From: Lunularia cruciata
Taxonomy: Eukaryota; Streptophyta; Marchantiopsida; Lunulariales; Lunulariaceae
Direction: 5' to 3'
Assembly: GCA_948567375.1 (NCBI GenBank)
Contig: OX419757.1
Span: forward strand, 51,646,001 to 51,710,000
DNA: 64,000 bases
Shown here: positions 22,091-34,464 of the stretch, piece after piece
How the letters are laid out: every line of letters starts with the position of its first letter
Numbering within the stretch: position 1 is the first letter of the stretch
Position numbers and translations under genes: made by a program
Notes under the pieces: generated by a model
Told to the model about the DNA's origin: nothing
The model's database searches: none
The model's input: only the letters and a program-made list of their open reading frames with translations

Positions 22091-25000
22091 TCTCTCTCTT
22101 TTGGACAAAATCAAAATGAAAATTTTACCACAAAAGCCTACAAGAACTTGACATCAAAGGTGGAAAAAACTCTAAATTGCTTTGAGCTCATCACTATTTT
22201 TATCTATGTAATATGAAGGAATGCTAACCTTAGCTTGATTTATAGCCTTAGCGTGTCAATTATGTACATTAAGTGATTGAGTCATGGTTGTGCAGTATTA
22301 ATCTCCATATGCAAAGGCTTTGGCACATGCTAATAGTTCTTGATGGAAATTATGTGTCCAAGGGGTGGTACATTCAAACTATTGTACTTCCTTTGGGGCC
22401 AAAAATCTTCCAAGGCAAAGGTATCTAGGTTGAAAGTTTTAGGCCATCAATATCTTTGATCTTGTAGTCCTTTGGTGTGAACTTTCCCCTGACCTCTTTG
22501 GATTTATTTCCTCCATATGCCCTTGCTCCTTTAGGCTTTTTCTTCTTACATGTGCAGTTTCCTTCCATTGTGCAAGTGGTGTAAAACTATTTGCTAGCCT
22601 CTACTAGCCTATAGATCATCATAAGCATAAGAAAAATAGCATAAAACTAAACAAAAAAAGGTTTTTGGTGAAAACACAATGACTACAATTACTTCTCTTC
22701 CAAAGGTCATTGCAAACCAATTGCCAAAGCATATACTATTACTCAAAAATTGTTTACAAAGTGCATAAGAGGGTGCATCAAAATTTGGATTTGCAAACTT
22801 TAAAAGCAATTTTTTTGACTTGCAAAACCAATTGTAGCTAAAGAAATGTAGTCCCTAAATGACCTACATTATACTAGATAATAGAGTTGAAGATTTTGAA
22901 ACTTATTTTGCTAGTTCTTAAAAGTATAGGCTATTTAATGCTCAATAAGGAGTAGTGGATATGAACAAAGGTTAATGTTCATATCTTCCTGATCAAATTT
23001 ATCCTTTTAGATTCATGGTGGTTAGGCTAGATTTTTGTGCTTTTCTCACAGCTCTATCACAATCTCTCACAACTTGATAATATCCTAATCACATGTTTAG
23101 TTATGGTCTCTTACAAGAAGAAGTAGAAAATAAATGTAAGAAAAAAACCTTGCAATTGCAATAAAGAAGTTTTATTTGTGATTTTTTTTTCATTTATCAA
23201 TCTGTTTTTTGCTCATAACCAATTTTGTATTTTGTGCTTTGAACATTGGTTTGTTTTCCCCACCCCAGTTATAAATTTTATTCCCATATTTTAATACAAC
23301 CTTTTCAACTATCATGATGATAAGATATATACTATGAAATTTGGAGACAAACATGTTCATATTAATAGTCCACAACTTATCATGTACAAAGCTTATATAA
23401 CTAAAAGTTCCTGAAATTGATGGCTTTCATTCTAACTTTCAAGTTTCTTCACTACTTCTCTTGTTAAACTAGTTCAATCTATATCAATTTATTGTTAACA
23501 TTTTAATTTTTTAAACAATAATACTGTAAAAGTAAAGTTTCTTATTTATATTCAAGGTAAAACTTGAAATTTTGACCAATAGTCTTTGTTACTGAATTTT
23601 TCCAATTAATGATTTTTTATATTCCAAAACATTGCTATTCTTGCAATGCAATTATCTTTACAATCAATATACTCAAAAACCTATGGGAGATAAATAAACT
23701 TGATATTTATATTAAGAGAAGAAAAATTATATTGATTATTCAACCTATATATCTAGAGGAATTGAAGTACGTAGAAAACATATCAATAAATAAATATTTC
23801 TTAAGATATTGAATAGATGTATTTAGATAAATCATTTTAAGAAAAATTTGTATCCATTGTAAGTATAGAAGAGGTTTTCTCAATATCTAGTAACATGGAA
23901 TTTAAAGGATATACTTCACTTGAGATGCTTGGGAGACATAATCATGGTAGAAAAGATACTCCTTGTTGGTTTGCAACTTCAAAATCCCTCTATGGAGTGA
24001 ATAATTTAATGGAGTAAATTGATAAGAAATACTTGTTTGAGATCAAACATTTACAATAAATTAGAAGAAGAACTGATATGTCTACCTACTAAAATATAAT
24101 TTCTTAAGTCTTGAAAAGATCTAAATGTTAAATTTTTATTTTATAAATATTCAATTCTACCTAGTCAAACTGTGGGGACCCATCTTTCTCTTTAAAGATG
24201 AAATTTCTTCTTTTTAGTTAGTTTCAAAGAATAACTACAAGTAAAGCATATGTAGGATAGCAATATGATTACTAGGACACTGAATGAGTCTTTAGATGAA
24301 TTTTTAACACAATAAGGGTGCCAAAAAAACTACAAGAAAATCCCAGCCATCATGTCTTATGAAGACAAGAGATATCATATTTGTGTAAAGCATTGGATCT
24401 GGAGCATATAATAGAACAAGCTATGGAGAATACAAATTGTCCAACATTGTTACATTATAAAGCTCTTCTACAAACTTTGGTCACTACAATATTCTGTTGA
24501 GGCAAAGCTCAATCAAGGTGGATTTTCATCATCAAGCAAATGTTGACAACAAATGCTTGCCAAAAGTAGCAATCCTTGCTTAAATGCAATGCCAAAGAAC
24601 CATTACCAACTATTTCAAACTGGATGCCCGTATGTGAGTGACAAGCATGACCTTTCACCAACCATCATGATTGCCAAAGGATGAACTACTTTCTTGAGAC
24701 TATAAAAAACATCTCCACCATAAGGGTAAGGATTATTTTTTGCTCTTATAATTTTCATTTTTATAGTTAGTTGTGCCATGAAACTTGTCCCTGCCTATGC
24801 AAGAGCAACTTCTATCATTAGAGTGAGAAACACTAGAGGGTTTTTGTGAGAGTGTGTTGGGCAAAAAGTAGATTTTTCACTAAAAGAATCAACAATGGCA
24901 ACATGTATTAGGAAGGTGAGGGACAAGGCAAGACAAGAGAAATGTCAAGAGATTGTCTACAAACTTCCCAAACTTTCCAAGTGGGGCTCATATTGCCAAT

Positions 25001-25749
25001 TGGATTACATATGGAGTAGGAAACTAGAATTCTTGTTGTGGGGTTGGAGCCTACCACAAATATCCTTGCTATAAGAAATCCAAGATTATACCAACATGAG
25101 TGATAAAAACTTGAGAAAAAATCTTATTTTTTGGAAAAAAGACCACTTGCAACAATTGCTATGATAGGAATGCTCTCCATTTGGCCAAATGTTCATAAAA
25201 AACTCACATGGTTGCCCAAGTAAGAGTTTGATAGCCCATATCAAAGACCCATTTGATGGTGGGAATTCAGCAAAGGGTAAAAGGCAAACAACATCAATGA
25301 TCCTTTCTAACAAGTCATCACCACAATGATCATGAAGTTACTTAGGTTGAAATGAATGCCTTTGTGAACTTGAATAAGGCAATTGTCTTCAAAATCATAC
25401 ACAAAAACACCCAATAAGTTGTTTAAACAATAAGATGTTTAAATAAGAAGTAAGTGAACTATTGGAAGACATGGTGAAAGGAATACCTATGATTGTAGCA
25501 CCTTTCATTCTCCACTTTTACATAAGAATGAACCTCCTTACAAAAGAAGAGAAGGAGAAATATCCAATTCACTTCTACCATCCATTGCATTTGAGTGTGC
25601 ACCCAACTTGCCAAAATGTCATGAGGTAGAAAAGGAGTTTGCTTGTACAAAGAAGTTTGTATCAATGGAAGAAACTCACAACATGACAACTATTCATAAG
25701 AAGATGCTAGGGCTAAGACCCAAGGTTCAAGTCTCAAATAAGCACAAAA
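22091..25749. other. AT-rich intergenic sequence without supported genes
   Basis: About 3.7 kb of AT-rich sequence. Frames are short, lack codon structure and match nothing I know. No LTR ends or terminal inverted repeats were found by eye. Decayed transposon sequence is likely but cannot be assigned. Confidence 0.5.
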
Positions 25750-26165
25750 TATAGTAATATAGAGCTAGCAAAAGAGTTAGTAGAAGCTAATGAGCTAGTA
25801 GAATCAACTACGTATAGCAGAAATGAGGTAGAACTAGCATAAGCTACAAATGTTAAGAATATGTTAGAAGCATCTAGGAAGCTTTGAGATGAGAAGATTC
25901 TATGTACCTTCAAGGGATTGAGTAACTTTTACACTAAGTTGATGGCTAGTTTCGCTTACATGCCAAATAAATGACTAACTTTGCTTGCATTCTAAGAAAT
26001 GCGGCTTCAAGAAGGAAACTTCTTGAGAACCTTGTACCTAAGTGGCCTATAAATACCAATGCCAAAGCTCATGGTAGGTATTAAGAGTTTCTCTCACTTG
26101 AGAATCACAATGTGATCTTCCACTCTGGTCTTCCATTCTTCTATTTCTCTCATTGATTTTTTACA
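25750..26165 (+). repeat. 5' LTR of C-plus (416 bp)
   Basis: It starts TATAGTAATATAGAG, aligning with TGTAACAATGTGGAG in the younger copies, and ends TTTTTTACA at 26165. A TATA box (CTATAAATACC) is at about 26046-26056. Short palindromic AAGC/GCTT phrases, typical of this LTR family, are present but no tandem array. Confidence 0.78.
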
Positions 26166-26181
26166 TTGGTATTAGAGCAAG
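26166..26181 (+). other. Primer-binding site of C-plus (initiator tRNA-Met)
   Basis: TTGGTATTAGAGC directly follows the LTR. It differs by one base from TGGTATCAGAGC, the usual plant initiator-Met primer site. The younger C element has TTAGTATCAGAGC at the matching place. Confidence 0.8.
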
Positions 26182-26205
26182 AATGAGATGGATGGAATCT
26201 ATGGA

Positions 26206-26838
26206 TAATATATCATTAGCTAGATATATTATCTAGAGGTAGAAATCTTCTTGGTAATAACTTGAAGGATGTTATGTATGATGGTCTTAGTAGATCAGAG
26301 AGAGGTGTCACCAAAAGAGTACTTTCACCAATAGGATAGAGGTTGAACACACCCAAAAGAATTTAGAGCTAATTTTGGAGGCCTAAACTAAGGAATAAGG
26401 CCTTGAAAAATGGAATATTCTCCTCTTCCAAGGAAAAATATATTGCTTTCTCCTCTCCTTTTCTGTCTCATCAAGAGCTTTCCAACGATATCTCATCCAT
26501 GCTATTGTGAGTTTCCTATAGGAAGATTCCCTAAAGATTCTCTCTAATCAAACTTGTTTGACCAACCAAATAAGACAAGGATTGACATGTCACTAAACCA
26601 TGTAGTTGATCTAAGGATTGAGCCTAATGACATGTCACTAATCCATTTATTTGATCCAAGAGCCTAGCTCACTTTGAGTGGATCTTCTTTGCTTTCCCTT
26701 TAAGTGGATCCTCTTTCCTATCCTTTGGGGCATTGGAGTATTGAGAGATGAAGTATTGAGGGATGAAGTCTTGTGTTTCTCTTGGGGTTTCTTCTCTTAA
26801 TTTTCTCTTAGGTCTTCTCCTATCCTCAAAATATTACA
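26206..26838 (+). repeat. Solo LTR of family B (633 bp) with ATGGA target duplication
   Basis: It is flanked by perfect ATGGA repeats at 26201-26205 and 26839-26843. It starts TAATATATC (terminal TG lost) and ends AATATTACA. When it and one ATGGA are removed, the leader of C-plus reads GAATCTATGGACC, matching GAATTTATGGACC in the younger C element. It is therefore a clean insertion followed by LTR-LTR recombination. Confidence 0.88.
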
Positions 26839-27299
26839 ATGGACCTCAAAATAAGTATCCTCCAAACCATTGGGATTTTTGGATCCATGTGCTACCAAAG
26901 CACCATTTCTAATACTTCATCCCTTCTTGCTTTGGCCAAGATTTTTTGAATACAATCACCCTGTCCAATGAACCATTGATCCTTCTAGTTCTAAGTTATA
27001 GAAATTGTGGACATGTTCTATTTACATTCTAACCTAGAAAATTGCATGTAGACAGTTGATAAATTAGTTGTAATGGCATTGATGGATGGGTTGTATCCAC
27101 ATGCTAATCCAGATAATTGCAAGTAGATAGTTGATAAAGTAGTAGTAATGGCGGTGATGCACAAAGTTATCATTGTTATATAGTAACAATTGAGCATGTT
27201 AGTTGATTGTTGGAAGAGAGAGATCATGATGTGCAATGAGAAGAGCAATTGGAGAGAGTAACATTCTAAGAAGGAGAAGGTCATTTTTGATTCCCAAAA

Positions 27300-28070
27300 C
27301 CAAATGTCTTTGAAGGTAAGAATCTACTAATTGTAGTAGAGAAGTTTGTATTTGATTGTGAATGTTATTTTGAAGCCAAAATCTCCTAGATGATCAAAGA
27401 CAAATCCTCTTAGCTTCAAATCAACTAAATGAAGAGAAAAAACTACGGTGCCAATTTTAAATAGAGAAAAATCAATGGCAATTTGTTGCTTCAATTTTGA
27501 CTTGGAGACACTTCAAGAGTGAGGTCATTGGCAATTCCAAGCCGTGAATATTACACATGCTACATGAGATTGATTGGTAGAATTTAGATAGATTGGTTCA
27601 ATGAAAAGTTACATTTCTTAATTCCAAAACACCATGATGTTGATTTTGAATATAAAAGAATGTGAAGCTTTGGATCAATTTACTAGAGGCTTGAATCATT
27701 CATCAAATTTGAAGTAACCATGCACAAACCCAAGCATCTAGAAGAAGCCATGCAGATGGTTGAGCCCTTTGACTCCTTAATTATCATAAATTGGTCTTAA
27801 CTTAGATCTCTATAGAACCTACAAATGCACCAAGCACGAGTGGACAAGCTAGCACCAATGGATATTGATGTCATCCAATGGAGACCACTTGGCTTAATGG
27901 ACCATAAGCAATTGCTTCTATTACTACCAAATTGGCCATCACATTGCTGAATGCTCACTTTGGAATATATAACATTGACAAGTTGCCTAAATGGAGTTTA
28001 TGGAGGACAATGATCAAGGAATGAAGAGTCCAAATAGAAAATATTGAGCAACTTATCAAGGATCTGATAA
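27300..28070 (+). pseudogene. Gag and zinc knuckle of C-plus
   Basis: With stops the frame reads QAVNITHATWD, GSMKSYIS, then EALDQFTRGL near 27690. These align with NATQTAQDK, GSVRSYIT and EVLDQFVWGL in the gag of the C element at 61189-60884. The zinc knuckle at about 27920-27960 reads CFYYYQIGHHIAEC, with the second Cys changed to Tyr (TGT to TAT). The protein is not functional. Confidence 0.72.
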
Positions 28071-28440
28071 GTTCAATTGTGATTGAAGGCTTGACCTATG
28101 AAACTTTGATTCACTTGCAAGGAATGGTATCCAATTGTGGTTGTAGAATTTTGGTTGATTTTGGAAGTTCTAATAATTGTATGTCCATGCAATTAGCAAA
28201 TAAATTAGGTATTAATATAAAACCAATAATGAGCATTAATTTGATGATGGCAAATGATAAAAAGGGTTTTGCATTCCAAACTTTGAAACTTATTGCATTC
28301 AAGATTGCTAAGGAGTAGTATGAGTACATGAGATTTATAATCACCTACTTACACTACATTATCATTCTAGGTCTTCCTTGGATTGAATACCAAAAGGTTC
28401 AATTTGATTGAGCTCGATGAAAATTTCAACTACAACACCA
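28071..28440 (+). pseudogene. Aspartic protease of C-plus
   Basis: An open stretch at 28079-28318 reads GCRILVDFGSSNNCMSMQLA, then MMANDKKGFAFQTLKL. The active site is DFGS where DSGS is expected. It continues past a stop as YIMRFIITYLHY and LGLPWIEYQKVQFD to about 28410. The same region is found on the minus strand at 60535-60240 and 63906-63640. Confidence 0.78.
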
Positions 28441-28679
28441 AGATAAAATTACAAAATAGGTTATTTTTCACTTCTAAGTAAGACACATAAGAATTTTGAG
28501 ACCCATGATGGGAGATTTGTTGATATAGAAACTAAAGAATAAGCTTTTGGATGAAGAATTCTGATGTTTGCAATATGGATCAAACCTATTGTGCAAGGGA
28601 GCTAATGGTTGATGAAATAGTTCAAAAAGTTGCAAATGTTTTCCAAAGGATCTTCCAAAAGGTTATCCTCTAATCAAGG

Positions 28680-29283
28680 TATGCATTTAAAGATCAACTT
28701 ATTGCAAATTAGTACTCCAAGGAGCAGACCAATCTATTGGCTCTCACCAGAGAAGTTAGAGGAACTTCAAACAACATTGACAAGCTGTTAAAGAAGGATT
28801 CATACAACATAGTATGTCTCCTTAAGGAGCACCAATACTCTTTGTACTAAAGGAGGATGGAGTATATTCTATATTTATTTTTGTGACCTTAATAAATAAA
28901 CTATGAAGAATACATGTTCTTTGCCTTGAATTGATGATTTTTGATATTGATTAAGTGGAGCATGCTACTTCTCAAATTTGGATCTTCAAAGCGGCTATGG
29001 ATTTTAAATTCTCATTGATAAGAAGGATGTGAAAAATACTAAATTTTGTATAAAGTATAGAATTATGAATGGAGACTTTTACCTTCTAGGCTCACTAATG
29101 TTGTGATCATTTTCATGGATCAAATTTATTAGGTGTTGGAAGGATTATTAGATTGATACATGGTAGTGTTCTTGAATGATATTTTAATCTATAGGAAAAT
29201 GGAGGTTAAATATAAGAATACATACAAAAAGTCTTAAGATGACTATGCAAGTGGAAGTTGTACTACAAGGAGTCCAAGTGTAG
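28680..29283 (+). pseudogene. Reverse transcriptase of C-plus
   Basis: With stops the frame shows TPRSRPIYWLSPEKLEELQ, then APILFVLKEDGVYS, LDLQSGYGF, and VVFLNDILIYRKME. The last is the catalytic box, FLND in place of FLDD. It ends at YYKESKCRYC near 29283, where the neighbouring B element starts. Several frame breaks are present. Confidence 0.75.
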
Positions 29284-29845
29284 GTATTGTCTACTTCAAT
29301 AGAGAGTTAATATGATCACTCTGGAGTGCGCACAAACTATCAGAACTACCATTTGAACCTTTGAAGCTACCACTTGTTGATAATATTCCTCACCAAAATC
29401 CATGACCATGAAATCTCTAAACATCACTTTCAGTCTCACTACATGACAAATTTCTACTTGAGTGTTAAAAGGGAAAGGATTTGAGACATTCAAATCCATC
29501 ACAACAAAATGTAGATGGTCAAATCCCACTTTTTATCATAAATCACTACAGGTAGAATCACGAGGTTTGGCAAATTCATCACTATATCCATGAACTCTAC
29601 TCTGAAGTGAAAAACCAGGTAAACTCTTACTTGCTCATGTTGAATGTACATAATCTTGATATGAAATGGATTCAAGAATAGAAAGCGATGTGCTGGATAT
29701 TTTCCTCTTGGAGCCTCCATTCCATCCTCCCTCTAGCATTCCTAATCTACCAATTACACCAAGATGTCTCTCCTCAAAATTACTCAGTCTCGATAGCCCA
29801 TGTTCTTCCAAGAGGGATAATCCGCTCTCTTGGATGACAACACCT

Positions 29846-29857
29846 GCTCTGATACCA
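29846..29857 (-). other. Primer-binding site of B3 (initiator tRNA-Met)
   Basis: On the minus strand TGGTATCAGAGC follows the LTR end TTACA after one base. This is the exact plant initiator-Met primer site and fixes the direction of family B elements. Confidence 0.92.
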
Positions 29858-29858
29858 T

Positions 29859-30612
29859 TGTAATACTCCAAAGATATGAGACTTGAGAAGAAACACACCA
29901 TGAGAAACACATGATTTTGCACTCAACTTCCGATCCCCCAAATGAACACCTTCTCTTTATTATATAGCAAAGAGGATCTCCTCCAAGGAAGCTCCACCTT
30001 AGGATTAGGCACACTGATAGGTGACATGTCAGCAAGCTCCACCCTTGGATTACTTACTTGGATGGATGACATGTCGGTCCTGGTCCTATCTGGTTGGTCA
30101 AACAAGCTTTGACCAGAGTAAATCTTTAGGGAATCTTCATGTAGGGATCTTAGAATCATATGGGTGAGGTACTGTTGGAAAGCTCTCAATGAGACAAAGT
30201 TGGGGGAGGGAAGGCCAGCCTTTCCTCTATTTAGGAGGAGGGAGATTAATATGTTTCAAGGCCTAATTCACCTGTTTAGGCCTCCAAAACTACCTTCAAA
30301 GATTTCAGCTATATTTTGGTTCTTACTCTATTAGTAGAAGTCTCCTCTTGGTAATACCTCTTTCTGATCTATCTAGTCCATCATGTGTAACATCCTTCTA
30401 GATGTTACCAAACCAATTCTCACCTTTAAATCATATGTCTAGCTATTGGTTCTAAGGTTTTCAAGTTTATTTTGGTTTTTGTCCTATTAGTGGAAGTACA
30501 CTTTTGGTGATACTTCTATCTAATCTATTTTGACCATCATGTACAACATCATTCCAGATGTTACCAAACCAAATTTCACATCTAGATCATATGGCTAGCT
30601 CTTGGTATTACA
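29859..30612 (-). repeat. 5' LTR of B3 (754 bp, long form)
   Basis: On the minus strand it starts TGTAATACCAAGAGC and ends GGAGTATTACA. It contains the duplicated CACCAAAAG module and a TATA-like TATATAATAAAG on the minus strand near 29963. It is the longest family B LTR in the window. Confidence 0.88.
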
Positions 30613-32970
30613 TATACTACCTTGGAGATAGTAAGGCTAGATTCTAGAATATAAATCTCTTATTTAAAAATAACTAAATAAAATAATTCAATTTATTTAT
30701 GAAAATTATCAATGAGTACCTTGTAGAGCTCAGATTATTGTGCAAAAAACAAGGCAAGTACCCTCTGGTTTGGTAAAGAAGTACAAACATTTTATAGTGA
30801 TATGACCAACAAAATTGCACTCTTACCTCACCCCTATTTGCAAACCTATTGGTTCATTGATGATTAATAATGTGTTCTTTTATGTTAGAGCTAAAGGTAT
30901 GCCCAAAGAAAAAATCAAAAGGCGTAAGTCCAAGAACTAACTTTGCCTAGTAACTAACAAAAGAAGAAGCTATTCATGTGTTGCACATATTGCTAACCTA
31001 CAAACAACAAGAGTGACCTCTAAGTATATTTGCCCATCTAAATTGCCATATTGGTCTTTAGCTTTTAATGCTCTATGTTGACTACACAAAAGTGTGTATA
31101 ACCATTGAGAAAATGAGTGCACCTTGAGGTTGCTTGTAAACTAACGTCTTTTCTTTCTATGATCTACAAGAAAAGGGTGAGCAAGGTAAATCTGTCCACA
31201 AGAGATACCATTTCCAATTTTTGTGCAAGAGTTACAATATTATAGGAAAGTGGAAGTTGTTCCAAACCCATTGAGCTTGTACATGTTTATAATTGAGCTT
31301 TGCTTTGTATGTGTGTATTCTCACATGGTGGTTTTAGAGGCAAGAGTATTTTTCTATAATGAAAATAAAGTTGGTCAAGTCTATAAAGCTATGAACAAAT
31401 TTGGTCAAGTTTATGACTATAAGTCTGCATAAAAGATTGACTTTATCATACAAAGTTCAAGGAGAATTATTATGTCTCTTATCTTGCTCTAAAGAAAATG
31501 CTTCTTTTTGAAGGACCCATAGGCTAATGTAGTCTTATAACCAATGCTCATATACCAAAGAAGTTATTGGTAGTTAGAGTTTTGCACTAGGAAGATCTAG
31601 AATATGTAAGAGAAAAATCCATGCAAGAGCTAGAAGCAAATTTTTGATCCAAAGGATGGTGGTACTCAAAGAACTCTTCAAGATATTAGTAAGTCATGAA
31701 AAGTAAACTTATTGTGGAAAGTAAAATCTATTAAAATTAAGTTATTGATGTGATTCCAACCAGATGGATAGTGCTTGCATCCACAACACCAATCAATATT
31801 CCATTGGAAAGCATATGAAGATGAAGATTTAAGGAAGCTCAAGCAAAAATTGGAAATAGGTGTCCAACCAAGAGCTTATGTAGTTCTACTATTGACTTGC
31901 TTAATTCTCGGTAATCTTTGGTGTTTCCTTTGGTTTTGTATTTTTTGCTTTAATTTTTATAGATTTCTTAAGTCATATATTTAGCATTATAATTATTTTT
32001 TTTATCACATTTGATAACATAAATATACAAAAAAGAACAATAAAATCTTTCAAAATACAAAAGGATGTTATAAGTATACCAGGTAAATGCAAGTCCACCA
32101 AGTCAAAGCACTCTTTGATGTAGATCTTACCTTTTTAAGCTTATGCAATACATAAAGAGTATGGAGATAATCATGGAGGCAAATAATATGTACCACAATT
32201 TCCTAGTAGGTGCAAAATATAAGACGTGTTTTCTCTATCTCCAAGAGCAAGCACCAACTAGCATATCTATAGTAAAGGTATTAGAGATCTCAAGGATGTG
32301 GTATAAGAGTGGTTCACTTTAGCCAAAGTGGATATGTTGCATGACTACAACATTCAAGGATTGGACGCATGATTATTTTCTGGCATTTTAACAAGATGAT
32401 GTGTATATTTAAATTACCTCTTTTGATGCAAAGACCACCTCCCTCTATTAGTTCAACGTTTGCAACAATGGGTGGATGTAGGATTTTGGGTTGAATGAAG
32501 TATCTTTAATAGAATATGATATAAGAACAACTCAAGAATGTAGGCTGATCGCACATCACTAACAAGTAGGAGATGGAGATGGTGGTCTTTTGGACTAAAG
32601 ATGTCTATGGAGTTGTTTAGCTTGTGTGATCGCATGAAAGAAAGTTTTTGAATATGATAAAGGCTTTTGCTTTTGGTTTGAAGATGTGAAGATGTTTATT
32701 GAGTTCTTTGGCTTGTTTAGTTTGTGGAGAGGAGTCCTCTAATCTGATAGAAGCTTTGGCCTTCATTTATAGGATCATAAAGAATACTTAGTACCTGTAA
32801 AAGCCTAGCAAGAGTACCTAGCAAAAGCCTCAAAAGTCAACAAGCTGGACGTTTACTTCTCAAAGCGAAGCAAGTGGGTCATGGATCTTCAAATTGGTTT
32901 GGAGACCATAATGATGAATGCACTCTGAGTGGTGTATCATTGAGTAAAATAGTATAAGTTTTACAATAAA
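30613..32970. other. AT-rich sequence without supported genes
   Basis: Only short open frames without recognisable motifs. Two 69-codon frames (31223-31432 and 31775-31984) have no supporting features. The stretch is probably old transposon sequence. Confidence 0.5.
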
Positions 32971-33038
32971 TATTATATATATGTATATATATATATATAT
33001 TTATATATTTATATCTCTCTCTCCCTCTCCTCTCTCTT
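32971..33038. repeat. TA and CT microsatellite
   Basis: A TA-rich run (TATATATATG then TA repeats, 32971-33014) passes into a CT-rich run (CTCTCTCTCCCTCTCC) to about 33038. It lies shortly before base composition changes at about 33.3 kb. Confidence 0.9.
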
Positions 33039-33289
33039 TTACAATTTTTACTTTATTTTATTTTTCATCAAGAAGAGTTTGGAAGTGTTACAAGTATGGC
33101 TATACATACTTCCAACTACCTTGAAACTATTTGTGTAATACTCGTACTTCCATACTTGAAATACTTCCAAAATCGTATTGATTTTACTTTCTTGTTAATA
33201 AACACATAAAAATACAACATAACAAAGGCTAAAAGTAAATATTTGGAGCATAAGAGGTATTGAGGCTTATCTAATCCTCAAACAACCAT

Positions 33290-34464
33290 ATGTAAACCTT
33301 TTTTGTCTGAAACACCTCGGTCCAATTTTTTTATATATTACTGCAATCAGGAACGCCGAGGGGTTCGTGGTGGTTCTGAGCGGCTTTTATACTCAATGCT
33401 ATATTATAATCTTGGGATGTATCAACCTTCGCTTTTAACTTTGAGTCTATGTCGCTCATGTGTTTTCTGTCAATTCCTATTGCTTAGCTTTACATCTATT
33501 TACTGTGAACCTATTCACTTTGCTTCCGCTCTCATTTCTCCTATAATCTTGGTCGACGTGAGATGCGTTTATAAGATGAACTTATACCAGAGAAGGCAAT
33601 AGACATCCAATATCACCCATCGGCGACAGGAGAAATCTTATATATCTTTAAATCTTGCGCCATGTTGCGAAGTGATAGGAAATTCAAATTCACCTGGGCC
33701 AGTCTCTGAACTTTCTGCCTACTCCATTAGAAATTCTTCTCCTCGTGAAAACAGCAGCTTTAAAGTGCTTTAGCAGCAAACACTTCGCATCGATCATGCC
33801 AAAGGAGAAACGATGTTTTCTTAACTTTTGAGTGTTTTCCCGATTAGTCTGAAACGTCCTGAGACCAATGACATGCTTGACACTATTCTCCACAGGAAAG
33901 TACTGTACGTAACTCTCACGGACAGTTGCTGTGGACTACAGTTCCTTACCCCGGTACTCTGACTCTACATGAGCATCTCCAGTTGAAGCCATGTGCTCCT
34001 GGTGGAGCTCGACTGGCGCTTTCGTAGCCCTAACACAGTCTCCTCTAGTCAAGCTGGCCATACAAAGTAGGTTTAAACTTTCACCAGTTACCGTTCTGAC
34101 ACAAAGGTGAGATGAAGTTAAGGCGTTTTGTCCGAAAATTGATGGGCTGGCAATACCTTAGGACTGTAGCCTGTTCATGCTTTAGGGGCCCAATATGAAC
34201 TTAAGGTCCGGCGGTTTGTTGGCTCTCTTAACCATGGGGAAGAAAGAGACCTTGGATTGAGGCGACATGGAGAAGAATCGGTCATTGTCTAGAAGTCGAT
34301 CGTCTGTACGAGGTACAGATTACCGTTTATTTGCTGGATTAGGTTAAATCGCTGATTGGTAAATCTTTGCTTCGGTCGAAGATCCATGCTTCCAATTTGA
34401 TTTTGATTGAATATTTGCAACAACTTCTAGTTAATGTGAATGATTTGACTACAGGAAGACTGCC
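33290..34464. other. CpG-rich flank downstream of the gene, no supported product
   Basis: Base composition shifts here: CG dinucleotides become common, unlike the transposon DNA. Open frames at 33303-33602 (+) and 33893-33690 (-) have no motifs I recognise. The part next to 34465 probably includes the 3' UTR of the minus-strand gene. Confidence 0.45.

Larger units (their letters stand above)
25750..29283 (+). mobile_element. Family C chromovirus copy (C-plus), decayed, with 5' LTR
   Basis: 5' LTR 25750-26165, primer site from 26166, leader, gag, zinc knuckle, protease and RT in the + direction. It ends near 29283, where a family B element in the opposite direction begins. A solo B LTR sits in the leader (26206-26838). 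The element matches the younger copy at 57628-62197 domain by domain but has many stops. RNase H and integrase are missing. Confidence 0.8.
29284..30612 (-). mobile_element. 5' end of a family B chromovirus (B3), truncated
   Basis: On the minus strand this is a full 5' LTR (30612-29859), a perfect initiator-Met primer site and about 550 bp of leader. The leader has an open stretch at 29922-29635 (ERHLGVIGRLGMLEGG). The element breaks off at about 29284 against the RT of C-plus. No gag or pol is left. The region 29296-29529 is open on the minus strand but matches nothing I recognise. Confidence 0.8.
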
